Assembly (NCBI GenBank): GCA_904063045.1
Contig: CAJFCJ010000006.1
Location: 3,364,408 to 3,428,407, forward strand
Direction: 5' to 3'
Origin: Dimorphilus gyrociliatus
Lineage: Eukaryota; Annelida; Polychaeta; Dinophilidae
DNA: 64,000 nucleotides
The first letter of the stretch is position 1; every line of letters begins with the position of its first letter. Shown here in pieces: positions 34,174 through 44,950 of the stretch. The notes beneath the pieces were generated by a model that saw only the letters and a list, made by a program, of their open reading frames with translations, ran no database searches and was not told the origin of the DNA. A program made the position numbers and the translations under genes.

Positions 34174-37100
34174 ATGAATCAGTTTCCACGTTTATTTTAT
34201 CGTTTATCAAAGATAATCAAGTCTCTTTTCAAGCCTATAAATGAATCTCCCACTTTTTATCAGAAATCTAGTCAAAAAGGAGGAGGTGCCATCGTTTTAA
34301 ATGGAAATACAAATTCTCCAGTGAAAATGACCTGCTACACAATTTTTTTGTTTGTTGCATGCTGCTTAATTATTTCCTACTGTAATATACCAGTTTTACC
34401 ACTGACTGATCCTGATAGTCTACCTTTTAGGAATACTTCTCTTCCTCTGCATTTAAGGGTTAACGATTTGGTGAACAGGTAACTTTGCTTTCTCTTAAGA
34501 AATGCGTATTGATAATATTTGTATTTGTTTTTATAGATTAACTTTGGAGGAAATACAGGAGCAAAGTCAAGCTTTATATGGGAGAGCAACTCCAGCAATT
34601 AGAAGACTAGCAATAAAACCTTATATATGGATAACGGAGTGCCTACATGGTCAGGTGGGAGCAAACTCAACTTCATACCCACAATCTCTTGGTCTGTCAT
34701 CTTCATTCAGGTAAATAATTAATCAGCAGTAAAAAATTTTTTTACATTAATGTAATGTCTCTATTTCATGAATTATGTAGCCGGGATTTGCTTTTCAATA
34801 TGTCAACTGCTGTTAGTACGGAAGTCAGGGCTCAGTGGAATAACAAAGTTCAGCATAATCAATATGTTACCAGTTTTGGCTTGAACTGCTTCTCGCCTGT
34901 TGTTAACATTATGAGGCATCCATTATGGGGAAGAAATCAAGAAACTTACGGTGAAGATCCCTATCTAAGCGGTGAATTGGCAAAAAACTTTATAAGAGGT
35001 TTAAGGGGCCAAGATAAAAGATATGTAAAAGTTGGTACTACCTGTAAACATTTTGATGCTCATGGAGGACCAGAGAATATACCATCTTCAAGATTTTCAT
35101 TTGACGCTAAAGTTTGTTCTTTAGAATAAAAATATCTCGGTTTTGTAACTTAATTATACACAGGTTGCAATGAGAGATTGGAGAATGACGTTTCTTCCTC
35201 AATTCAGAGCTTGTAACGATGCTGGTACTGATGGTTATATGTGTAGCTATAATAGGTATAAAAATTTTATTGAATAACAAGGGAATAAAAAAGTACTTTT
35301 ATATACGAAAATTACTATTTTATCAGTATCAATGGAGTACCTGCATGCGCTAATGAGTTTCTATTAAAAGATATTACTAGGAAGGAGTGGAAATTTAAAG
35401 GTTATATTATAAGCGATTCTGGAGCTATAGTAAACATAAGAACCTATCATAATTATACAAAGACTGATGTGGAAACGGTTGCTACAGCTATTAAAGCTGG
35501 AACTAATATAGAATTAACAGGTCCACCAGCTGTCTACTCAAACATGCTTAAAGCTATACAAACAGGTTTATTAACAGGTATATCGAGCTTTAACAACACT
35601 AGTTATTATAGAATTATTAATTGTTACATTATTAACAGAACAAGAAGTGCGCGAAAATGTTAAAATTCTAATGAAGTTTCGCTTTCAAATTGGAGAGTTT
35701 GATCCTCCAGCAAATATACCATACAACAAACTTGGCATGGAACAAGTACAAAAATTAGAGCATAGACAATTATCTTTAAAAGCTGCCCAAATGTCATTCG
35801 TTCTTCTAAAGAATAGAAATAATTTCCTCCCTCTTAAAACAAGACTTAAAAAAGTTACAGTAAGCCTATTGTAACATACATCTTCTAGTCATAGCGAGTA
35901 AAATTTATCTATTGTATATTTTATTCTCGTAAGGTTGTCGGTCCAATGGCTAATAATTCAAATCAAATGTTTGGAGACTATGGTTCAATGAACGTTGAGA
36001 AGTTTACAACAACGCCTTACCAGGCCTTTTTAAAAATCGCCGAAAATATTTTTTACGAGCCTGGCTGTCTTGATAAAGATATGACAAAATGTACTCGATA
36101 TAATCGCACATCGGTTATTCAATCAGTTAAAAAAGGCGATATTATCTTTCTATGTTTAGGAACTGGACCGGTATGAAAACTTGAAATTTAATACAACTAT
36201 TAATAACAAAAAGATAATTCTTATATAATAGGTACTCGAATCTGAATCAAATGATAGAAGGTCACTAAATCTACCTGGAAAACAACTAGATCTACTCAAG
36301 GATGTCGTTGAACAGAGTAATCGAAATTTTTTTATTGCTCTTCTTATCACTATAATTGTGTTATATTTCTTTTTAAATAGGTAATGGAAAACCTATAGTT
36401 TTATTACTCTTTAATGCTGGACCACTCGATATTAGTTATGCAGAAAAAGAAAACAGAATATTAGCTATTTTAGAATGCTTTTTTCCTGGTCAAACTACTG
36501 GAGAAGCTATTATAAGAACATTAATGATGAAAGACGGCCATGTGTCTGTTCCAGCTGCCCGATTAACGGCAACGTGGTACAAATCCTTAAATCAGGCAAG
36601 ATTAAATTGTTTAACTATAAAACAAACAAGACAACAACTATCAAAAAAATATGCTTTTTATATAGATTCCTCCTATAACTGATTATACAATGAAAGAGAG
36701 AACGTACCGCTATTTTACTCAAGAACCCTTATACCCTTTCGGCTATGGACTCTCTTATTCCACGTAAATTAACGATTTCTCTTTTAATTCATTAATTTTA
36801 TTTATATAGAATAAAAGATAAGATAAGAATCTTTTTCATTAATTTAGATTCCATTATACCGAAATGTCTTGGCCTGAAGCTATTAAGGGAGGTGAAACTC
36901 TTCGTGGTCAAGTTGTTGTTACTAATACTGGCAATTACGAAGCCGATGAAGTAAGTTTAAATATTCCATTAAAGAACCTTAATAAAGAAATATATATATT
37001 TATATATATGATATTAATAGGTTGTACAAGTATATATTTCCTGGAATACAACGGAAAATAGACCTAAGATTCAATTGGTTCAATTTGAAAGAGTAACCAT

Positions 37101-37308
37101 TCCTAGAGGAATAAGTTACAATGTAAAATTTGCTATAAACCCCAGAAGTTTGGCATTGTGGATGGACGATAAAACTAAATTCCTAATTCCTAAAGGAAAA
37201 ATTACATTGTTCGTTGGAGGTCAACAACCTGGACAGAAGAAAAATGTTGGCAGTAATATATTACAAACAGAAGTGTTGATAGAAACTTCAGCACACATTG
37301 CACCTTAA
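34174..37308 (+). CDS. Glycoside hydrolase family 3 beta-xylosidase/beta-glucosidase-like enzyme
   Basis: About twelve exons, beginning 34174-34480. N-terminus: a basic leader, then a hydrophobic segment (YTIFLFVACCLIISY, from about 34333) that is either a type II anchor or, with the ATG at 34327, a signal peptide. The GH3 N-terminal barrel follows: LTLEEIQEQSQAL, ITECLHGQ, CFSPVVNIMRHPLWGRNQET with YGEDPYL, CKHFDAHGG, GYMCSYNRINGVPACAN. The nucleophile Asp lies in GYIISDSGAI. The C-terminal sandwich has FVLLKNRNNFLPL and LCLGTGP, then PLYPFGYGLSY and a fibronectin III-like domain with VVTNTGNYEADEVVQVYISW. This layout is that of xylan 1,4-beta-xylosidases (XynB3-type) of plants, fungi and bacteria, with homologs in some invertebrates. 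The many introns show it is a resident animal gene, not contamination. Confidence 0.86.
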
Positions 37309-37727
37309 CACAAATACATGATACATGAATAGATTTATATAAAAGACATAGAATTTACATAGTTTTTCATGATAAAGCTAATTAGTGTTTAGTAAACTTT
37401 TTTGAAATTCTTAAGAGAATGATTTTTGATATGTTACACTATGTGATATAAGAATATGCATATTAAATTTATATATCTCTAATACTCAACCTGTGATATA
37501 ATAAAAAAGTTTGATTGAATTTAAACAATTTCTCAATTTCTTTGCATCCTAACGATCTTATTGGATATTATATATTTGTGATTTCGTAAATACTTTAGTA
37601 CATGTATGTTTTTATACAACGTATATATATAAAATATTAAAATAAATGACGAAATATCTATGCACAACGTTTAATTTTTGAAATTAAAACATATTAAACA
37701 AATAATCAATATAATAATTTAATAATT
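37309..37727. other. Gap between GH3 and nurim genes
   Basis: 419 bp, AT-rich, no gene seen. It holds the GH3 3' UTR (AATAAAAAAG near 37499) and the nurim promoter. Confidence 0.4.
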
Positions 37728-38477
37728 ATGCTTATAATAAGAAAATATTTCGATATATTCTTAATAACTGTTGGTATTATTACAACAGTTTGTACTTTAA
37801 TTAGATTTGCTTACTTCTGTTCAATTGATCCGCCAAAAAATGTTACGAATGGTGGTGGATCGTTCCTTAATCTTTTATTAATTATTCAATTTGTAGTTGT
37901 TCATTCATTATTTGTTGAATCAAACTTAATTCAATGGGCACGTAAATTTGGTGCTTTAGCTGAGATTCGACCATTTTATTTAATTTTAACATCAATATCG
38001 TTAAATAGTTTAATGACTTATTGGAGTCCTATATCAAGTTTTTTCTTATGGAAAACTGATAAGATCCTAATTTTTCGTCTAGTACATATTATTTGTTGGA
38101 TAATGATAATTTTTCAAAATATATCTTGGAATAATCTTGAAATATTCGGTATACCGCAATATAATGTTGTTTGGCGTACTAGTAGGCGGAGAATCCCGCA
38201 AAATACTGCAAATGAATTTACTAGAAGACACAGGCATGTAGGCCTAATTCCAATGTCATTAATATTCTGGTAAATTAATTAAGAAGTGATAAATAATATA
38301 ATAATTAACATTGCGACAATTTAAAGCTTCTTAATTAATTAAAGGTTTCATCCAACAATGACACCGAGTAGATTTGTTTTAAGCGTATCATTTACTTTAT
38401 ACTGGATAGCAGCTTTCCGCAATTCTCAGACTCACGTCAACAATCTACTGAAAACACGTTCATTAAGAAAAATTTAA
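37728..38477 (+). CDS. NRM: Nurim, inner nuclear membrane protein
   Basis: Two exons, 37728-38269 and 38345-38477, joined within a Trp codon; 224 residues (human nurim 262). Nurim is a multi-spanning inner nuclear membrane protein in the isoprenylcysteine methyltransferase-related superfamily; no enzyme activity is established. Several hydrophobic spans are seen. Family matches are IIQFVVVHSLF (human: LLFVGQHSLM), LNSLMTYWSPI (human: LQLVMRYWEPI), the IICWIMIIFQ span, and near the C-terminus FTRRHRHVGLIPMSLIFWFHPTMTPSRF, quoted here as RHRHVGLIPMSLIFW (human: HLRHPVCVELLTVLW). Reading only the first exon would lose the last membrane segment. Confidence 0.8.
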
Positions 38478-38722
38478 ATACTGTCGTCTAGTTTCTTTTA
38501 AATAATTCATTGTTTTATGCTTGTTTGCTTGCTTTCTTCTTTCATTAATACACTATAATTATATTTAATATGTGAAAATAGAAGGGATTTCAATACGAAT
38601 TTATATATGAGGGTAATATGAAAGTCATTGATCCGTAGATTCAACAATACAAGATTCTATTCTTTCTGATACTATCTGGCCTTACTAAACAAACTACTGA
38701 AAACGTCATTAAAATAGGAGAA

Positions 38723-40990
38723 ATGAAATTATTGTTAATTTATTTATTAACTATTGTATCGGTTGATTCATCAGATATCTACACATCAATAAGTAATTTA
38801 CGAAGTGTTCTTGAAAGCGAGAACACTCTCCTCGACTCAGCCAATAGTATCATCAAATCGGAAAATGAAAGACTCGATAAAATTCGATCGTTTGTATTAG
38901 TTTAAATCTATATTCTTTAGTTGTTCAATATTCTTCTATCTCTTTTAAGATTCTTGAAATCTGTCCACTTGAATCCCATAAAAAGTCTATTAGATGAGAA
39001 AACTAGTGCTGAAACTTATATTGGTCATCCGTTGAACGCTTATAGCTTAATTAAGAGATTAGCTTTGGGATGGGGCGCTATTTTCCGAGAAGCCAATTTA
39101 AAAAATGAGGGTAATATTCTTGTTCTAAGGATTTTACTTTACTTGATCGAATTGTATTTTCTTTTTAATCAGATGTCAGGATAAGTCTGCCAGATGAGAG
39201 TGATATTGATGGAGCTGCCAATGCTATAGTTAGACTACAAAGAACTTATAGGCTACTTACTAAAGATCTAGTGGACGGTTACGTTCTTGGGTACAGACTA
39301 TAAATTGTTTGTTATTCTATATTTTATTATAATTTTTAACTGATTTTTAGGAAACCATCTCAAGAAATTGATTATTATGATTGCTATGTTATCGGAATGG
39401 CGGCGAAGAAAAGTGGCGATTTCGGTATAGCTCTTCAATGGCTAAATAAAAGTTTGGAAAAGTTTCAAGAGAATGAATACTTTGAATTTTCATATTTAAT
39501 TAGAGTTATAGCCGATCTATATATTTCTGTAATTAATTTATACAAATTATCAACTTAATTATCATTATTTATATTCTTCATTCAATAGATTGGCAATTAT
39601 CAAAAAGCCGTTGATACACTTTCTTTCGGAATAGATACAGGTATAGAGTTAAATGATTAATCTATCATTGCTACTTTATGAATATTACTTTATTCTATAG
39701 TTCAAAATGATGAGCACAGAGAAAATCTTAAAACTTATTACGAAGTACAACGGGAATATCACATTGATTTACAGGCACAGGGGTATTCTGAGTCGTACGA
39801 TGAGTATTCATGGCCTAAACATATGTCAGAAAGTTTGGCAAAGTATGAAGCACTTTGCCGAGGAGATAAAGCCGTTTGTACTCTTGAATTTCATCGATAT
39901 AAATAATTTAAAAAAAACGATCTTTCCATAACCTTTCTTTAACGATCAATAGGCTATGCGAAAGACTTCAAAGGCGCTCAGGTGTAGGTACGTGAGGAGT
40001 CGTCACGTACCGTTTGAATATTTCAAACAAGAAATTTTCAACTATAAACCCTTCGTTTCTATCATTTATGATGTTATTTCTGATAAAGAAATTGAAATAC
40101 TTAAAGATCTTGCCACTCCCATAGTTAGTAACGCCAGCGTTAATTCTGAAATTGCAAAATATACGAACCAACTTGTTTATTTTTGTAGCTCTCGAGGGCA
40201 TTGGTCGGTGAGGCTACAAATCCAGAATTAAGTAATAATCGAGTTGGAAAAGTTGGATGGCTGTGGGACATTTCAGATAATAAAACTGTTGCTTTACTTG
40301 GTGAAAGAGTTAGCAGAGCTACAGGATTGAGTACAACATTTAGATTAGAAGGATCAGATTCTGAACCTTTTCAAGTGGTAAATTATGGTATTGGGGGACA
40401 GTATGAGCCACATACTGATTTCTACGATGTGAGTATTTTAAATACATCAAGATCAATTATAAAAAATGGCGCCTTAATATAAATACAGCACAGGGAGTCT
40501 TTGAAAACTGTTCCGAGTTTTATTCAAGGAACTGGAGATCGAATTTGTACCTGGATGTTCTATCTCAGCGATGTTGAAGCAGGAGGGGCAACAGTCTTTC
40601 CACATTTAGGAGTCAGACTTCCGCCAGTAAAGGTAACAATACTTGAAATTTAAAGTTTATACTCCAAAAAGTCTGTTAAATGAACTATACAGAACGCAGC
40701 AGCATTCTGGTATAACTTTGAAAAGGATGGCAGTATGGATATGAAGACAGAACACGCAGGATGCCCTGTTCTTTTAGGCAACAAATGGGGTAAATATATT
40801 GTCCTTGTAAAGTTTATAATATATTATAGTATATCTTGCTTTGTATATTTATTATGCAGTGGCTAATAAATGGATAAGAGAAAATGGACAAATATTCAAT
40901 AGGCCTTGTGGCAAAGATGCTAATGAAATGGAGGCTGATAACTATTTATTAAAATTAGGCTATTCTCCAAAAGATATAAGGGAAACTTGA
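38723..40990 (+). CDS. P4HA: Collagen prolyl 4-hydroxylase alpha subunit
   Basis: About ten exons; the first (38723-38889) has a signal peptide (MKLLLIYLLTIVSVDSS) and a dimerisation coiled coil, joined through a GTTTGT donor to SFLKSVHLNP. The peptide-binding TPR-like domain follows (HPLNAYSLIKRL, DIDGAANAIVRLQRTYRL, DYYDCYVIGMAA, IGNYQKAV), then ALCRGDKA. The catalytic 2-oxoglutarate/Fe(II) domain has YDVISDKEIEILKDLA, VVNYGIGGQYEPHTDF with the first His and Asp of the iron triad, FYLSDVEAGGATVFP, and EHAGCPVLLGNKWVANKW with the distal His and the 2-oxoglutarate Lys. It acts in the ER lumen, hydroxylating X-Pro-Gly prolines of collagen in an alpha2-beta2 complex with PDI. A poly(A) signal follows at 41204. 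Confidence 0.88.
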
Positions 40991-41001
40991 TAATTTGCAA
41001 T

Positions 41002-41041
41002 CCCCCCCCCCCCCCCTCCACTCTCTCTCTCTCTCCTCTCT
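41002..41041. repeat. Poly-C run followed by (CT)n
   Basis: Fifteen C residues, then a CT-rich microsatellite, starting 12 bp after the P4HA stop codon and thus in its 3' UTR. A comparable 16-C run follows the SLC26 gene at 63818. Confidence 0.9.
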
Positions 41042-41203
41042 TCTCCAAAATTTACCATAGCGTTCCATGGCTATATAATGTTTAATTGTTGATATTTTCA
41101 TTGAAATGTAATCATTTGAATATTACTAGTTGAGAATGTTTTAATTGTTAAAATTCAAATGACTCATAGCATCATAATTGTTTTTAATCTTTTAATAATC
41201 TAG

Positions 41204-41209
41204 AATAAA
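41204..41209 (+). terminator. Poly(A) signal AATAAA after P4HA
   Basis: Canonical hexamer 214 bp past the P4HA stop, only about 20 bp before the next ATG at 41230. The two genes are therefore packed almost end to start. Confidence 0.5.
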
Positions 41210-41229
41210 TAAAGAATAAGAGACAAAAA

Positions 41230-42616
41230 ATGCTCTTTACATTAATTACAATGTTTAATATATTCAACATTGTTATATCGGAAAATAGTTTAAATCTTAT
41301 TAGTCATTTTTGTGATACGAAATTTGATAATTCGTCGAAATCTTTAATAATGCATTGTGATAATAAAAATTCTACTGATCACAAACCTAATAGAACAGAC
41401 ATAATTATCAATATGAAAATGAGGTTATCTTAACTAGTTGCTTTTTTTATGACTAATAATTGATAAGGGTATGTTGTATCAACAGGCATTTTATAGTGAA
41501 CTGTTTAAAGAATATAGATGCCCCAGAAATATTTCTCATTAATATAAATATAGAAAATGTTGAATTAATAGATTCTTTTACTTTTCATAAATGTCAACCT
41601 TTAATATCTATTTATGATAAAAATAATGAGTCATTTGCAAATATTTCATCAATTAAATCGATTTTATTCAATCAAAGTCGACATTTACTCTGTAATATTA
41701 AAATTCAAGAAGTACATAATATTACTCTAGTTATTGATAGATGTAATCGAAAGTTAGATTACCTTCAAATGTGTCCTCAATCTAGAAACGAACCATCATT
41801 TATTGAAAGTGTTAATGTGTTAAAAATTCAAGTTATTGGCAATTGTTTTAATAATTATAAATATTTTAGCGATTTTAACTTCCTGTTTATTAAATCATTT
41901 TCATCCGTTAAAGAATTAACTATTAATTATAATAATTCGCCTATTTATTTTAAAGATAGGCCTAACGAAAGTTTATTAGATAACTTGTCAAAAACAAAAC
42001 TATATTTACAATTTACAAGGCAATGTTTTAATCAATCGATTTTGTTTACATGTTACCTAAGAGACAGATTACTTTTTGATAATATCGAAGATGAAATTAG
42101 GTATGATAAATGTGAAAACATTTCATTACCAGAAGATAAGGACTCTTTCATTCACAAAACGAATAATTTATGGTAATTATCTTTTCTATTTTGAGTCGAC
42201 AAAGGAAAATTTACATCTAGACTAACTGTTTCTAAAATATTCAATTATACAGCAATGGTAAACATATATACGAAGATGGAAGAGAATTCGAAAATGATTA
42301 TAACGAGAATTACAAACTACATACAACTAGCTCATCATCATCTTTGTTAGACTACGTTCATATTGTCCTTTTGGTGTTTACTATTTTGATTTTAGTTTTT
42401 TTCCTTGTTTCCTACTTTTGTTATTGGTGCAATTCATTATATTTTGGTAATAATGGCAGCGAACTAATAGCGCCAGAAATTCCCAAAAGAACGTCGGAAA
42501 AAGCAAATTTTAGTAATCAAAAAAAGAGTAGCCTAATCTCTGTTTCGGCTTCAAAAAGCGTTGGGAAAAGCAGACGATATCCCACACTAATGACTGTTAA
42601 AGAGCTACACATGTAA
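41230..42616 (+). CDS. Unrecognised type I membrane glycoprotein
   Basis: Three exons (41230-41422, about 41487-42173 and about 42253-42616), phases matching across both introns; roughly 410 residues. It has an N-terminal signal peptide (LFTLITMFNIFNIVIS), a Cys-containing, Asn-rich ectodomain with many N-x-S/T sites, a single membrane span (VHIVLLVFTILILVFFLVSY) followed by CYWC, and a basic Ser/Lys-rich cytoplasmic tail of about 60 residues. Regularly spaced hydrophobics (EIFLININIENVELIDSFTF) suggest degenerate leucine-rich or beta-solenoid repeats, but I do not recognise a family. It follows P4HA on the same strand with almost no gap. Confidence 0.55.
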
Positions 42617-43082
42617 AATTCACATATAAAGTTAATACGATAGTGTGAATAAATTTATATAAAAACTTTTAAAAAGTTGATAATTTGGCGGGAAATCATG
42701 GACTATGCTAAATACGAATAATATTTTTTAAAGATTCATCAACTTCCTGTTGTGTTCTCTATGTGACATGTCCCAAGTTTATGATTAAGGTTTTGCTGTG
42801 AGTATAGTTGATCATCCAAATAATCTCAATTAATTTAATATTTATTTTTTATCTATGATTTATGATTGAATTTCCCAGTGTAGCTTTTACCTCATCCGAA
42901 TGCCGGTATAAAATTTTGCTTTGACCACTAATATAAACTTTATTTTTAAATCTGCATGTTTATGGTTAATAAAAATAATTATTGGCTTGCTCGAAATAAT
43001 ATATAAGTTATTTATAAGCAAATTTTACATTGTTCTATATTTATAGGAGATAAGACAAACAATTAAGAATTTCACCACTTCA
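42617..43082. other. Gap between membrane-protein gene and NIPA gene
   Basis: 466 bp, AT-rich. No gene seen; it should contain the 3' UTR on the left and the NIPA promoter on the right. Confidence 0.35.
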
Positions 43083-44256
43083 ATGCCATCAATATCACAA
43101 TCAACAGACTTTTATATAGGGCTATCCCTAGCAATATTATCCTCAGCATTTATAGGAAGTTCTTTCATATTGAAAAAAAAAGGTCTACTCAAATTAGCCG
43201 CACAAAGTCAATCCGTTCGGGCAGGTCAAGGAGGATTCGGCTATTTGAGAGAATGGCTTTGGTGGGTTGGAATGATATTGAGTAAGAATTTAATAGTTTA
43301 GTAAACTAAAGTGCAAAGCAGAATGGCTAAATCTAACTTTTTCTTATATATTCTTAAGTGGCTGTTGGGGAAATTTGCAATTTTACTGCTTACGCCTTCG
43401 CTCCTGCAACTTTAGTGACTCCTTTGGGAGCTTTAAGCGTTTTAGTTAGGTAACTATTTTCATCCATTAAAACACAACTTCTTGCATTCATCTTTTCAAT
43501 GAAATTTGCTGATTCAGCGCTGTCTTAGCCTCGTATTTGTTAAGTGAATATTTAAATTTATTGGGAAAAATTGGATGCGTAGTTTGTTTACTCGGATCAA
43601 CCGTGATAGTTCTTCACGCTCCCAAAGAAGGTGAAATTAAAGATATGAACGAAATGGCTAATAGATTAAAGGATGCTGGATTCATTATTTATATAGTTAT
43701 CATCACTCTCGCAAACCTTTGGCTAATATTTTTCGTCGGACCAAGATTTGGTCAGACAAATGCTATGGTATATGTCTTAATTACCGGATCTATTGGTTCT
43801 TTATCTGTTATGGCATGTAAAGGCTTGGGAGTGGCTTTGAAGTCTACATTTAATGGCCATAATGAACTAACGAATCGTTATACTTGGATAATTTTAATTG
43901 CTGTCATATTCTGCATATCCATTCAAATGAACTATCTTAATAAAGCGCTGGACATTTTTAACACATCAGTCGTTACACCTATGCTCTATGTTGTATTTAC
44001 AACGTTTGTTATTATAGCCTCTGCTATATTGTTTAAAGAATGGAATTTTATGACTGTCATGGATATCGTTGGGGTGATTTGCGGATTTGGTTGTGTGATA
44101 AGTGGAATCTTCCTACTTCAGGCCTTTAAAGATTTAAATCTTTCTAAATTTCAGTTAGTAAAACAATTGGAACCAAAATCTAGTCAACAAGTAGATGACG
44201 AGTTACGATCATCCCTTCTTGAAGAGACTAGAGGTAGACACTCTCAAAATTGTTAA
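43083..44256 (+). CDS. NIPA2: NIPA-family magnesium transporter
   Basis: Three exons (43083-43279, about 43359-43451, about 43518-44256), about 343 residues. NIPA proteins are multi-spanning Mg2+ transporters of endosomes and plasma membrane. Seen: [26 protein letters not shown], quoted in part as [16 protein letters not shown], the family's first helix signature; [20 protein letters not shown], the second hallmark; [25 protein letters not shown]; a run of further hydrophobic spans with [10 protein letters not shown] and [17 protein letters not shown]; and a hydrophilic C-tail ending HSQNC. Identity with NIPA2 rather than NIPA1 or NIPA3/4 is a judgement from the overall motif set. It ends 49 bp from the stop of the convergent gene. 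Confidence 0.88.
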
Positions 44257-44287
44257 GATCTAAATTATTGTATTTTTTACCATTTCA

Positions 44288-44293
44288 AATAAA
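44288..44293 (+). terminator. Poly(A) signal AATAAA after NIPA
   Basis: Hexamer 31 bp past the NIPA stop and 12 bp from the end of the convergent coding region, so cleavage would fall inside the neighbouring gene. Confidence 0.5.
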
Positions 44294-44305
44294 AATATTA
44301 TTTGT

Positions 44306-44809
44306 CTAATTGGCTGCAACCGGTTGAGCGGGCTCTTCAACGGCATTAGCTGTGGCCTCTTGTGTCATGTTCTGCGATTCGCCTGATTGTTGTAGATTCT
44401 GCTTGTTCTGTTCCGCGACAGTGCCATGGTCATACCAGTCATCTCTTGTCATGTAGTCGTTGTGCATGTAGCGTAATTTATGTACGTCAGGTACTGCCAT
44501 GGATCCGCTGCAATTTGGCATGGGAAAAGTGTTCCTTCCTCTGGAGGTTCCAATATTGGGATCGATATCCATCTGATACGAGGTCGCGTTGGGAGAGAGA
44601 TCCGCAGCATTTGGAGATGCAATTTTTGTTAGCAATGCATCTCTATACTTCTTCTGCATTCTACCTCCGACTGGCTGAATATCATAGGACTTGCGGCACA
44701 CAGGAAATACAGTTGGCCCCCCTTTTTCACCTCCAGAGCCTTTGCCAGTGGTTCCTCCACCTAAACCACAGAACTCTTCCTGATATTCGCTAATGTTCTT
44801 CGTTGCCAT
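44306..44809 (-). CDS. Unrecognised single-exon protein, 167 aa
   Basis: Open frame from ATG 44809. No family recognised. Features: Gly-rich N-terminus (GLGGGTTGKGSGGEKGG), a middle with RMQKKYRDALLTKI, and tyrosine/aspartate-rich DYMTRDDWYDHG, then a Gln/Asn-rich, acidic, Ala/Pro-ending tail. No signal peptide or membrane span. Base composition is more GC-rich than the surroundings, and the codons look like a real coding sequence rather than chance. Short motif-poor proteins of this kind often belong to cilia or sperm axonemes; that is only a guess. Confidence 0.55.
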   Translation of the reverse strand: MATKNISEYQEEFCGLGGGTTGKGSGGEKGGPTVFPVCRKSYDIQPVGGRMQKKYRDALLTKIASPNAADLSPNATSYQMDIDPNIGTSRGRNTFPMPNCSGSMAVPDVHKLRYMHNDYMTRDDWYDHGTVAEQNKQNLQQSGESQNMTQEATANAVEEPAQPVAAN

Positions 44810-44863
44810 CGTTTATGTCGGATGTGTAAACAATCTGTCGCTATGGTGCGCGCCGACAACGAT

Positions 44864-44872
44864 AGATGTCGC
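44864..44872 (+). promoter_or_regulatory. CTCF-like variant motif AGATGTCGC
   Basis: TAGATGTCGCTGG, 55 bp upstream of the unknown gene at 44809 (minus strand) and just past the MRG-domain gene stop. Part of the recurrent set. Confidence 0.3.
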
Positions 44873-44893
44873 TGGCTTACAACCCGAATTATA

Positions 44894-44899
44894 TTTATT
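44894..44899 (-). terminator. Poly(A) signal AATAAA after MRG-domain gene
   Basis: TTTATT on the plus strand, 52 bp beyond the MRG-domain protein stop. Confidence 0.45.
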
Positions 44900-44950
44900 C
44901 GAAGGGATCAAAAACAATTACATTAACAAAAATTAAATTAACTTTAAAAA

